Assembly: GCA_025350085.1 (NCBI GenBank)
Contig: JANXYI010000005.1
Span: forward strand, 1-5,932
Source of the DNA: Deltaproteobacteria bacterium
GTDB taxonomy: Bacteria; Desulfobacterota; Desulfovibrionia; Desulfovibrionales; Desulfovibrionaceae
DNA length: 5,932 nt
Reading direction: 5' to 3'
Shown here piece by piece: positions 1 to 5,932 of this stretch; positions within the stretch are counted from its first letter, which is position 1, and every line of letters starts with the position of its first letter. The translations under genes were made by a program, and so were the position numbers. Below the pieces are notes generated by a model. It did no database searches, had not been told where the DNA came from, and saw only the letters and a program-made list of their open reading frames with translations.

Positions 1-73
1 CCCCCGGCCCCCGGCGGCTAATTCCTCCCCCCCTTCCCGTCTTGCGCTCTTCCTCCCCCTCCTTTTCTGTTGA

Positions 74-92
74 CGCCTGCCCAAAACAGGCG
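74..92. repeat. Short perfect inverted repeat, unknown role
   Basis: The arms CGCCTG (74-79) and CAGGCG (87-92) enclose a 7-base loop. The flanks are TTTT on the left and AAAA on the right, so no U-tract follows the stem on either strand and it does not look like an intrinsic terminator. It may mark the end of a gene lying to the left of the window, but nothing here proves that. Confidence 0.3.
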
Positions 93-135
93 AAAATGGC
101 CCAAACTCCGGCAGGCCCGGCGTCTGGCCCCAGCC

Positions 136-154
136 CTTGGCCCTCTCGGCCAGG
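136..154 (+). terminator. Weak terminator-like hairpin of an upstream transcript
   Basis: CTTGGCC (136-142) pairs with GGCCAGG (148-154), with one G-U pair and a CTCTC loop. It is followed by TTCTCCC, which is pyrimidine-rich but not a real U-tract. It could end transcription of a gene to the left of the window. The stem is short and the tail poor, so this is a weak call. Confidence 0.2.
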
Positions 155-185
155 TTCTCCCAGCCAGCAGCCAATGTCCATCGCA

Positions 186-300
186 GCAGAATTAACAATT
201 GTGAAAATTGTGGCGTTCAATTTTGCGTTCCTGAACAAATCCGTAGACTTCAATTTCTGCGCTTCAATAATAAAGATGTATTAATCTTGATAGTTGACTT
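186..300. promoter_or_regulatory. AT-rich upstream island with nested inverted repeats (candidate activator-binding region)
   Basis: This stretch is clearly AT-rich in an otherwise strongly GC-rich window. It contains ACAATT (195-200) facing AATTGT (206-211) across 5 bases, and AAAATTG (204-210) facing CAATTTT (218-224) across 7 bases, so the middle half-site is shared. It also has GCGTTC repeated directly at 213-218 and 225-230, TTCAAT at 216-221, 250-255 and 263-268, and AAGAT (273-277) facing ATCTT (284-288). The paired sites lie about 115-145 bases upstream of the start predicted from the sigma-54 promoter. That is the usual place for an enhancer-binding protein such as NtrC. I cannot match it to a known NtrC consensus, so the binding protein is unknown. 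Confidence 0.4.
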
Positions 301-312
301 GTCACATGGGAC

Positions 313-329
313 TTGGCCCAGGTCTTGCT
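313..329 (+). promoter_or_regulatory. Sigma-54 (RpoN) -24/-12 promoter of amtB-glnB-glnD
   Basis: TTGGCCC (313-319), a 5-base spacer and TTGCT (325-329) match the sigma-54 consensus TTGGCAC-N5-TTGCT with one substitution (A to C in the -24 box). The invariant GG (315-316) and GC (327-328) have the required spacing. Transcription would start near 340, leaving a leader of about 240 bases before amtB. Sigma-54 control of amtB and PII operons is well established in other proteobacteria. I found no equally good GG-N10-GC site closer to amtB, and no convincing sigma-70 pair in this interval. Confidence 0.6.
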
Positions 330-403
330 TTCTTTCGGGTCGCAACACACGAAAACGCAGACATCCTGACAAATGTGTATTGTGCTGTGGCAAACGGCGT
401 TAC

Positions 404-431
404 GGCCCCTGGCCGTCCCCAGCCAGGGGCC
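404..431 (+). other. Strong GC hairpin in the amtB leader
   Basis: GGCCCCTGGC (404-413) and GCCAGGGGCC (422-431) form a perfect 10-bp stem around an 8-base loop. No U-tract follows, so it is not a classical terminator. CCTGGCC (408-414) can instead pair with GGCCAGG (452-458), so two exclusive folds are possible. It would lie in the leader if transcription starts near 340. I do not recognise a known riboswitch or leader family. Confidence 0.45.
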
Positions 432-508
432 CTGCCGGGGCGCGAAATCCTGGCCAGGAGCCGAAAGCACAGTGGATGCGGAGAGGTTGACAATTTCGTT
501 AAGGCGTT

Positions 509-541
509 GCCCCGGCCAATCGGAAAGGCCGCTGGCGGGGC
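509..541 (+). other. Leader hairpin just upstream of the amtB ribosome binding site
   Basis: GCCCCG (509-514) pairs with CGGGGC (536-541). After a single bulged G (515), CCA (516-518) pairs with TGG (533-535), giving about nine pairs around a 14-base loop. The structure ends 22 bases before the Shine-Dalgarno sequence, so it leaves that site free and might insulate or stabilise the message. Some such pairing is expected by chance in GC-rich DNA. Confidence 0.3.
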
Positions 542-563
542 GTTTCCCTGGACTTGAAGCGGT

Positions 564-570
564 AAGGAGG
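564..570 (+). promoter_or_regulatory. Ribosome binding site of amtB
   Basis: AAGGAGG sits 8 bases before the ATG at 579. It is a full-strength Shine-Dalgarno sequence, and it fixes the amtB start. Confidence 0.85.
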
Positions 571-578
571 ATCCCTCA

Positions 579-1784
579 ATGAATGCGGCGGATACTGCAT
601 TTGTGCTCATCTGCTCGGCCCTGGTCATGTTCATGACCCCGGGCCTGGCGCTCTTCTACGGCGGCATGGTGCGCAGCAAAAACGTGCTCGGCACCATCAT
701 GCAGAGCTTCATCCTGCTCGGCCTGGTCTCGGTGCTCTGGGCCGTGGCCGGGTATTCCCTGGCCTTTGGCACGGACATCGGCGGCGTCATCGGCGGCCTG
801 GACTTCGTCTTCCTCAAGGGCGTGGGCATGGACGCCACGGGCGGGTCGGTGGACAACATCCCGCACCTGGCCTTCATGATCTTCCAGTGCATGTTCGCGG
901 TCATCACGCCCGCGCTGATCACCGGCGCCTTTGCCGAGCGCATGCGCTTCGGCGGCTTTCTGGTCTTCACCACCCTCTGGCTCTTCCTGGTCTACTGCCC
1001 CATGGCCCACTGGGTCTGGGGCAAGGGCTGGATGGCCACCATGGGCGCGCTGGACTTCGCGGGCGGCGCCGTGGTGCACATGAGCTCCGCGGCCGCGGCC
1101 CTTGCCGCCACCGTGGTCCTGGGCAAGCGCAAGGGCTATGGCACGGCCCCCTTCATCCCGCACAACCTGCCCATGACCGTGCTTGGCGCGGGCATCCTCT
1201 GGTTCGGCTGGTTCGGCTTCAATGCCGGGAGCGCGCTCGCTGCCGACGGCTTTGCGGTCAACGCCTTTGTGACCACGCACATGGCGGCCGCAGCCGCGGC
1301 CCTGGCCTGGATCTTCATGGAGTGGCGCCATTCGGGCAAGGCCACGACGCTCGGCGCCGCCTCGGGCGCTGTGGCCGGCCTGGTGGCCATCACCCCGGCC
1401 GCGGGCTTTGTCACGGTCATGCCGGCCATCCTCATCGGCCTGGGCGGCGGCGTGTTCTGCTTCCTCGGCATACTGCTGAAGAACAAGTTCGGCTATGACG
1501 ACTCCCTCGACGTGGTGGGTGTGCATGGCGTGGGCGGCTCCTGGGGCGCCATTGCCACCGGTCTCTTCGCCAGCATCAACAAGGCCCAGGGGCTTTTCTA
1601 TGGCAATCCGTCGCAGCTTTGGATACAGTTGGCTTCAGTCGCGGCGACGTGGGCCTTCTGCTTCGTGGCCAGCCTGATCCTCTTCAAGCTCGTGGACGCC
1701 ACCATTGGCCTGCGCGCCAGCGAGGAAGACGAAGTCCGCGGCCTGGATCTGTCCCAGCACAACGAGACCGGCTACCAGGCGTAG
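579..1784 (+). CDS. amtB: Ammonium channel AmtB (Amt/MEP/Rh family)
   Basis: This inner-membrane channel takes up ammonium when nitrogen is scarce. The 401-residue product is strongly hydrophobic along its length, consistent with the family's 11 membrane spans. It opens directly with the first span, without the cleaved signal peptide seen in E. coli AmtB. Family hallmarks are visible: the PGLALFYGGMVRSKN block (21-35), the Phe gate at F106 and F214, W147, D159 in DFAGGAVVH, the pore twin histidines H167 and H316, and WFGFNAGS (211-218). The cytoplasmic tail (379-401; EEDEVRGLDLSQHNETGY) keeps the conserved segment involved in PII docking, with N where HGE is more usual. The start is set by AAGGAGG 8 bases upstream. 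glnB follows after 45 bases without a terminator, the usual channel-plus-PII pairing. Its sigma-54-like promoter suggests induction under nitrogen limitation (inference). There is no sign of truncation. Confidence 0.96.
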   Translation: MNAADTAFVLICSALVMFMTPGLALFYGGMVRSKNVLGTIMQSFILLGLVSVLWAVAGYSLAFGTDIGGVIGGLDFVFLKGVGMDATGGSVDNIPHLAFMIFQCMFAVITPALITGAFAERMRFGGFLVFTTLWLFLVYCPMAHWVWGKGWMATMGALDFAGGAVVHMSSAAAALAATVVLGKRKGYGTAPFIPHNLPMTVLGAGILWFGWFGFNAGSALAADGFAVNAFVTTHMAAAAAALAWIFMEWRHSGKATTLGAASGAVAGLVAITPAAGFVTVMPAILIGLGGGVFCFLGILLKNKFGYDDSLDVVGVHGVGGSWGAIATGLFASINKAQGLFYGNPSQLWIQLASVAATWAFCFVASLILFKLVDATIGLRASEEDEVRGLDLSQHNETGYQA

Positions 1785-2192
<408 letters not shown>

Positions 2193-2202
2193 ACCGTTGT
2201 CG

Positions 2203-5118
2203 ATGACCAGGGAAAACGTGAACGAAAACGCCGGACCGGTCCTGCCGCCCTCAGCCCTTGCGCTGCGGCAGGGCCGGTCCTCCCTGGTCGAGGCCGCCTT
2301 GGCGGGCGACCTGTCCGGCTACCCGCCTGCGGCATCAAGCCTCATGGATGCCTACTTCCGGGAGCGTCTGGCCGAGCTGTCCCCCTCCGCCCCCTTCGGG
2401 GGTTCATTGATTCCCTCCGACTCAGCCCTTCCCGCCGCCACCCCGCCCTTTGCCCTGGTCGCCGTGGGCGGCTATGGCCGCGGCGAGCTGTGCCCGGCCT
2501 CGGACGTGGACGTGCTCGTGCTGTATGAGGGCGCGGTGCCGAAAAGCGCCGAGGAGCTCTCGCGCGGGCTGTTCCATCCGCTCTGGGACCTGGGCCTGGA
2601 CCTGGGCCACGGTGTGCGCGCCATGAAGGACGGCTTGGCCCTGGCCCAGGAGGACACCCAGGTTCTGACCTCGCTTCTGGACATCCGCCTCCTGGCCGGG
2701 GACGCGCGCGTACTGGAGCGCTTCCGGCGGGATTTCTCCGAGAAGGTGCTGGCTGGCGCGGCCGAGCCCTTTGGCCAGTGGGTGCTGGCGCACAACGCCC
2801 AGCGCCGGGCTGAGTACGGCGACTCCTCCGGGCTGCTCGAGCCGGAGCTGAAGAACGGCCTGGGCGGCCTGCGCGACGTGCACCAGATCCGCTGGCTGCT
2901 CGGCCTGCGCCCGGCCGTGGCCCTGCCCTTCACCCCCGGCGACCGCGCGGCCCTGGAACAGGACTACGCCTTTGTGCTGTCTGCGCGCACGGCCCTGCAC
3001 CTGGCGGCCAGGCGCAAGACCGACCGCCTGTCCTTTGATTTCCAGCCCCAGGTGGCCCGGGCCCTGGGCTTTGCCGGGGCCGAGCCCGGCCACGGCGGGC
3101 CGTCGGACGAGTCGGCCCTGGCCACCGGGCTGGCCGTGGAGGCCTTTCTCTCGCGCCTGCACCAGAGCATGACGCGCATCCGGGCCATGCGCCAGGCCTG
3201 CTGGCTGGAGGCCTTCCCGCCCCACGCCCATGTCCCGGCCCTGCCGCCCGGCACCCCGGCGGGCATCAGCGACACGCCCACGGGCATGGCCTTTGCGCAG
3301 GAGACGCCGCCCGCCCCGGGGCTCGTCCTGGCCCTGTTTGTGGCTGCGGCCAAGGCCGCCCGGCCCGTGGCCTGGAGCGCCCTGCGCGCCACCCGCGAGG
3401 TCTTGTCCGGCCCCGAAACGAGGCAGGCCTTTGCCGCCCTGCCCGAGATCCTCGGCGCCCTGTGCGCCATCTTCCGCGCCTCGGGCCGCGACGCCGAGAG
3501 CTCGCCCCTGTCGCTGCTTTCGCGCAAGCCCAGGCCCGGCGGCCTGGTGCGCGCCCTGAAGGACTTCTTTGCTCCGGCCAAGGCGCCTGGCGCGAAGCCG
3601 GAACCGACCCTGGCCGACACCGCCCCGGCCCTGTCCACGGCCCTGCAATCCATGCTCGACACCGGGCTCATCGCCGCCCTGGTGCCGGAGTTCGCGCCCG
3701 TGGAGCACCTGGTGCAGTTCGACGACTTCCACATCCACCCCGTGGGCAAGCACACCCTTGAGGTCGTGCGCGCCCTGGCCGCTCTGCCCGGAGGCGATCA
3801 GGCCGGTCCTGACCAGAACGACGGCGATCCGGCCTTGGCCGAACGCGCCCGGTCCCTGCCCCATTTCGAGCGCCTGCTCCTGGCCGGGTTCTGCCACGAC
3901 CTGGCCAAGCCTGCCCGGGACCACGAGGGCGCGGGCGCGCGCCTGGCCGAGGCCGTGCTGCGCCGCCTGGGCGCGGACGAGGACGCCATCGCCGACGTGG
4001 CCTTCCTGGTGCGCGAACACCTGCTCATCCCCAAGACCTCCACCCGCCGTGACCTGGCCGACGAGTCCGTGGCCGCGCGCCTGGCCGAGGTCTGCGGCAC
4101 CACCGAGCGCCTGGACATGCTGCACCTGCTGGCCGTGGCCGATTCCAGCTCCACCGGCCCGCGCGCCTGGAACCCCTGGACCGCGTCGCTCTTTTCCGAT
4201 CTCACCCTCAAGGCCCGGCACCTGCTCATAAGCGGCCCGCTGGCCGAGCCCCGGGCCGTGGAGACGAGCCGCCGCGTGCGCGAGCAGGCCCTGGCCCTGG
4301 CCGAAAAGGCCAGCCCGGCCATCGGCCGCGAGGCAGCCCTGGAGTGCCTGGAGCGCATGCCTGCCCGGGCCGCGCTGGTGCTCGACGCGCCGACCCTGGT
4401 GCGGCACATGGAGCTGGCCCGGCGCTTCCGCGCCAGCATGGACGAGGACCTGGTGCGCAAGCCGTCGGGGAAAGCGGGCATCGGCGTGGTGGAGATCGAC
4501 GCCGTGGCCCTGCCGGGCACTCGCGCCGTGCAGGTCAGCCTGGCCGCCCAGGACCAGCCGGGACTCTTTGCGGTCATGGCCGGGGTGCTGGCCCTGCACG
4601 ACCTGAACATCCTCTCGGCCGAGGTGCTCACCTGGGCGGGCGGGCCGCCAAGCTTTGGGGGCGGACGGGGGGGCGGCAACATGGCGCTGGACCTGTTCGT
4701 GGTCGAGGAGCCGCTGGGCGGCCTGTACCTGGACGACCTCTGGGCGCGCATCCGCCGCGCGGTCAGCTATGCCCTCACGGGCAAGCTCTCGCTGGAATAC
4801 CGGCTGGAGCAGAAGCGCAGCTCGCCGCTCACCGCGCCGTCGCGCGCGCCCAAGTCCCGGCGCAAGCTGCGCGTGGACAACGAGGCCAGCGACTTCTACA
4901 CCGTGGTCGAGATCGCCGCGCCCGACCGCCTGGGCCTCTTGCACGACCTGGCGCGGGCCCTGGCCGAACTTGGCGTGCAGATCCACCTGGCAAGGATCGC
5001 CACCAGCGTTGGCCGCATCCACGACGTGTTCTACGTGCGCGATGCGGGCGGCCAGAAGATCACGGACCCGGCCCAGGCCGAGGAGCTCAGGAAGGCGCTG
5101 CTCGCAGCCGCAAAATAG
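2203..5118 (+). CDS. glnD: Bifunctional PII uridylyltransferase / uridylyl-removing enzyme GlnD
   Basis: GlnD adds UMP to PII Tyr51 when glutamine is low and removes it when glutamine is high. Residues are numbered from the ATG at 2203 (971 in all). The nucleotidyltransferase core has GGYGRGEL (89-96) and the metal-binding SDVD (100-103). The GlnD-family helical signature is LKNGLGGLRD (216-225). The HD hydrolase domain has FHIHPVGKH (509-517), HD (565-566), H606 and D647. Two ACT glutamine-sensing domains lie at about 775-850 (DQPG 784-787) and 898-971 (DRLG 908-911). It is longer than E. coli GlnD (890), mainly through a basic, Ala/Pro-rich insert at about 425-479, plus a Gly-rich loop in ACT1. 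The start is uncertain. TTG 2197 and ATG 2203 lack a Shine-Dalgarno, while GTG 2218 has AGGGA 4 bases before it. Key catalytic residues look intact, so both activities are expected. It follows glnB after 34 bases. Confidence 0.95.
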   Translation: MTRENVNENAGPVLPPSALALRQGRSSLVEAALAGDLSGYPPAASSLMDAYFRERLAELSPSAPFGGSLIPSDSALPAATPPFALVAVGGYGRGELCPASDVDVLVLYEGAVPKSAEELSRGLFHPLWDLGLDLGHGVRAMKDGLALAQEDTQVLTSLLDIRLLAGDARVLERFRRDFSEKVLAGAAEPFGQWVLAHNAQRRAEYGDSSGLLEPELKNGLGGLRDVHQIRWLLGLRPAVALPFTPGDRAALEQDYAFVLSARTALHLAARRKTDRLSFDFQPQVARALGFAGAEPGHGGPSDESALATGLAVEAFLSRLHQSMTRIRAMRQACWLEAFPPHAHVPALPPGTPAGISDTPTGMAFAQETPPAPGLVLALFVAAAKAARPVAWSALRATREVLSGPETRQAFAALPEILGALCAIFRASGRDAESSPLSLLSRKPRPGGLVRALKDFFAPAKAPGAKPEPTLADTAPALSTALQSMLDTGLIAALVPEFAPVEHLVQFDDFHIHPVGKHTLEVVRALAALPGGDQAGPDQNDGDPALAERARSLPHFERLLLAGFCHDLAKPARDHEGAGARLAEAVLRRLGADEDAIADVAFLVREHLLIPKTSTRRDLADESVAARLAEVCGTTERLDMLHLLAVADSSSTGPRAWNPWTASLFSDLTLKARHLLISGPLAEPRAVETSRRVREQALALAEKASPAIGREAALECLERMPARAALVLDAPTLVRHMELARRFRASMDEDLVRKPSGKAGIGVVEIDAVALPGTRAVQVSLAAQDQPGLFAVMAGVLALHDLNILSAEVLTWAGGPPSFGGGRGGGNMALDLFVVEEPLGGLYLDDLWARIRRAVSYALTGKLSLEYRLEQKRSSPLTAPSRAPKSRRKLRVDNEASDFYTVVEIAAPDRLGLLHDLARALAELGVQIHLARIATSVGRIHDVFYVRDAGGQKITDPAQAEELRKALLAAAK

Positions 5119-5124
5119 GGGGCA

Positions 5125-5144
5125 GGGCTTGGCCTGCCGAGCCC
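5125..5144 (+). terminator. Hairpin after glnD, possible end of the operon
   Basis: GGGCTTGG (5125-5132) pairs with CCGAGCCC (5137-5144), including one G-U pair, around a CCTG tetraloop. It begins 7 bases after the glnD stop codon. No U-tract follows, so if it terminates transcription it does so weakly or with Rho. It may instead protect the 3' end. An alternative 6-bp stem, GGCAGG (5121-5126) with CCTGCC (5133-5138), overlaps it. Confidence 0.4.
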
Positions 5145-5154
5145 CGTGGACCCG

Positions 5155-5183
5155 TTGCCAGCCCCTGCGCTCTCTGCTAGGTT
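5155..5183 (+). promoter_or_regulatory. Sigma-70-type promoter of the exported coiled-coil gene
   Basis: TTGCCA (5155-5160), a 17-base spacer and TAGGTT (5178-5183) form a reasonable -35/-10 pair, with a TGC extended -10 just before the -10 box. Transcription would start near 5190, about 29 bases before the ATG. This suggests the last gene is expressed independently of the nitrogen operon. Confidence 0.45.
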
Positions 5184-5208
5184 CCGCACAACCCAAAGCT
5201 TACACCCC

Positions 5209-5213
5209 GGAGG
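5209..5213 (+). promoter_or_regulatory. Ribosome binding site of the exported coiled-coil gene
   Basis: GGAGG lies 5 bases before the ATG at 5219. The signal peptide that begins exactly there confirms this start. Confidence 0.75.
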
Positions 5214-5218
5214 CCCCC

Positions 5219-5932
5219 ATGCGCCCGACCCTGATCACCTTCGCCTCAAGCACCCTGTCCGCCCTTTTCCTCGCCGCCGTCCTCCTGCTCGCGCCGACAA
5301 GCGGCCAGGCCTTCAGCCTGGGCGGCCTGTTCGGCAACCGCGTGGACAAGGAGCTCGTGGCCCAGGTGCCCAAGGACAAGCGCACGGCCATCGACAAGGC
5401 CGACTATGAGCTGGCCGTGGCGGGCGAGGAAGTGGCCCTGGCCAAGCTCAAGGAAGAGCTGGCCGACAAGCAGAACGACTACGCCGCCCTGGCCACCAAG
5501 CTGGCCAAGGGCCAGGCCACCGCAGCCGAGCTGGCCCTGGACAGCGCCCGCATCGACGCCGTGGACGCGGCCAACCTGGGCAAGAAGGAAGACAATCTCA
5601 AGATCCAGGCCGAGTTGCGCGTGGACCGCACCAAGAACGAGGCCGAACGCATCCAGCTCGAGTCCAAGATGAAGCAGACTGACCTGTTCATCCGCGACCT
5701 GAAGGCCCGCGTGGCCGACAAGGAGCAGACCCTGGCCGCCTTCAAGGCCCGCCGCGCGTCCTACTCCGCCGCCACAGCCGCCAGCGCGGCCACAGCTCCT
5801 GCGCCCGCCGCCGCACCCAAGGCCCCGGTCTCCGAGCCCGTGGAGATCGTCCGGCAGGAACCCTCGCCCCCGGCCGCAGCATCGATATCGGCACGGGTTA
5901 CGTCGTTACGGAAGATCAGACCCTGTTCCTCG
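5219..5932 (+). CDS. Exported coiled-coil protein of unknown function (3' partial, possible frame break)
   Basis: I do not recognise a family. The first 238 codons are present and the gene runs off the right edge. Residues 1-31 form a Sec-type signal peptide: Arg2, a hydrophobic core LFLAAVLLLA, and a likely cut after GQA (31) before FSLGG. There is no lipobox cysteine, so the product should be soluble in the periplasm or exported. Residues about 42-180 are charged, rich in Ala, Lys and Glu, free of proline after P51, and look like a long coiled coil (for example EEVALAKLKEELADK, 70-84). An Ala/Pro linker follows (about 183-203). From about codon 218 the frame switches to codons rare in this genome (ATA, TTA, AGA, TGT), while the -1 frame reads naturally as SIDIGTGYVVTEDQTLFL. 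This suggests a one-base deletion near 5867-5871 or a sequence error. It has its own promoter and no evident link to nitrogen control. Confidence 0.75.
   Translation, partial: MRPTLITFASSTLSALFLAAVLLLAPTSGQAFSLGGLFGNRVDKELVAQVPKDKRTAIDKADYELAVAGEEVALAKLKEELADKQNDYAALATKLAKGQATAAELALDSARIDAVDAANLGKKEDNLKIQAELRVDRTKNEAERIQLESKMKQTDLFIRDLKARVADKEQTLAAFKARRASYSAATAASAATAPAPAAAPKAPVSEPVEIVRQEPSPPAAASISARVTSLRKIRPCSS

Noticed and set aside
1..21. Possible C-terminal tail of an upstream gene (Pro-Pro-Ala-Pro-Gly-Gly, then TAA)
   Set aside because: Six codons of low-complexity sequence cannot be told from chance in a C-rich stretch.
467..479. GCA-N7-TGC, reminiscent of an NtrC half-site pair
   Set aside because: It is too short and degenerate, and lies downstream of the predicted transcription start, so it is likely chance.
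487..492. TTGACA resembling a sigma-70 -35 box upstream of amtB
   Set aside because: At 16-18 bases downstream there is only GC-rich sequence and no -10-like hexamer.
42..582. Several short open frames in the amtB upstream region on both strands
   Set aside because: They lack ribosome binding sites, have AT-rich or random codon use, and overlap the promoter and leader structures.
576..1526. 316-codon open frame on the - strand opposite amtB
   Set aside because: It has the same shadow composition (His, Gly, Asp and Glu repeats from GC codons). amtB on the + strand is unambiguous.
2422..5196. 924-codon open frame on the - strand opposite glnD
   Set aside because: It is the antisense shadow of a GC-rich gene: it is rich in His, Gln, Gly and Arg, has no recognisable domain, and the + strand frame has complete GlnD motifs.

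Overview
The window carries one nitrogen-control cluster on the + strand of a very GC-rich bacterium: amtB (ammonium channel), glnB (PII signal protein) and glnD (PII uridylyltransferase/uridylyl-removing enzyme). The start of an unrelated exported coiled-coil protein follows, and it runs off the right edge. Strong third-position G/C, good Shine-Dalgarno sites, a sigma-54-like promoter and the protein sequences (for example the RTFKL variant near the PII N-terminus and an extended GlnD) suggest a proteobacterium. My best guess is a desulfovibrio-type sulfate reducer (Desulfobacterota). That placement is inference from recall, not from a search.

Layout. Bases 1-578 hold no supportable gene. 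They contain two small inverted repeats (74-92, 136-154), an AT-rich island (about 186-300) with overlapping inverted repeats that looks like an upstream activator region, a near-consensus sigma-54 -24/-12 promoter (313-329), and a long GC-rich leader with two strong hairpins (404-431, 509-541) before a textbook ribosome binding site. amtB is at 579-1784, glnB at 1830-2168 and glnD at 2203-5118. The gaps are 45 and 34 bases with no U-tract terminator, so the three are probably cotranscribed. A compound stem-loop (2153-2192) spans the glnB stop codon, and glnD has a poor start region. A hairpin (5125-5144) and a likely sigma-70 promoter (5155-5183) separate glnD from the last gene (5219 onward).

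How the genes work together (established for the families). GlnD senses glutamine through its ACT domains and adds or removes UMP at Tyr51 of PII. PII also binds ATP/ADP and 2-oxoglutarate, and in its unmodified state docks on the cytoplasmic face of AmtB to block the channel. The locus therefore encodes channel, plug and plug-modifying enzyme in one putative operon, under a promoter class typical of nitrogen-limitation genes. All key residues examined are present.

I found no wholly new system. The points most worth checking are a probable reading-frame break near the right edge (about 5867-5884), the structured glnB-glnD junction, the nested operator-like repeats upstream of the sigma-54 promoter, and a G7 tract inside the first ACT domain of glnD.
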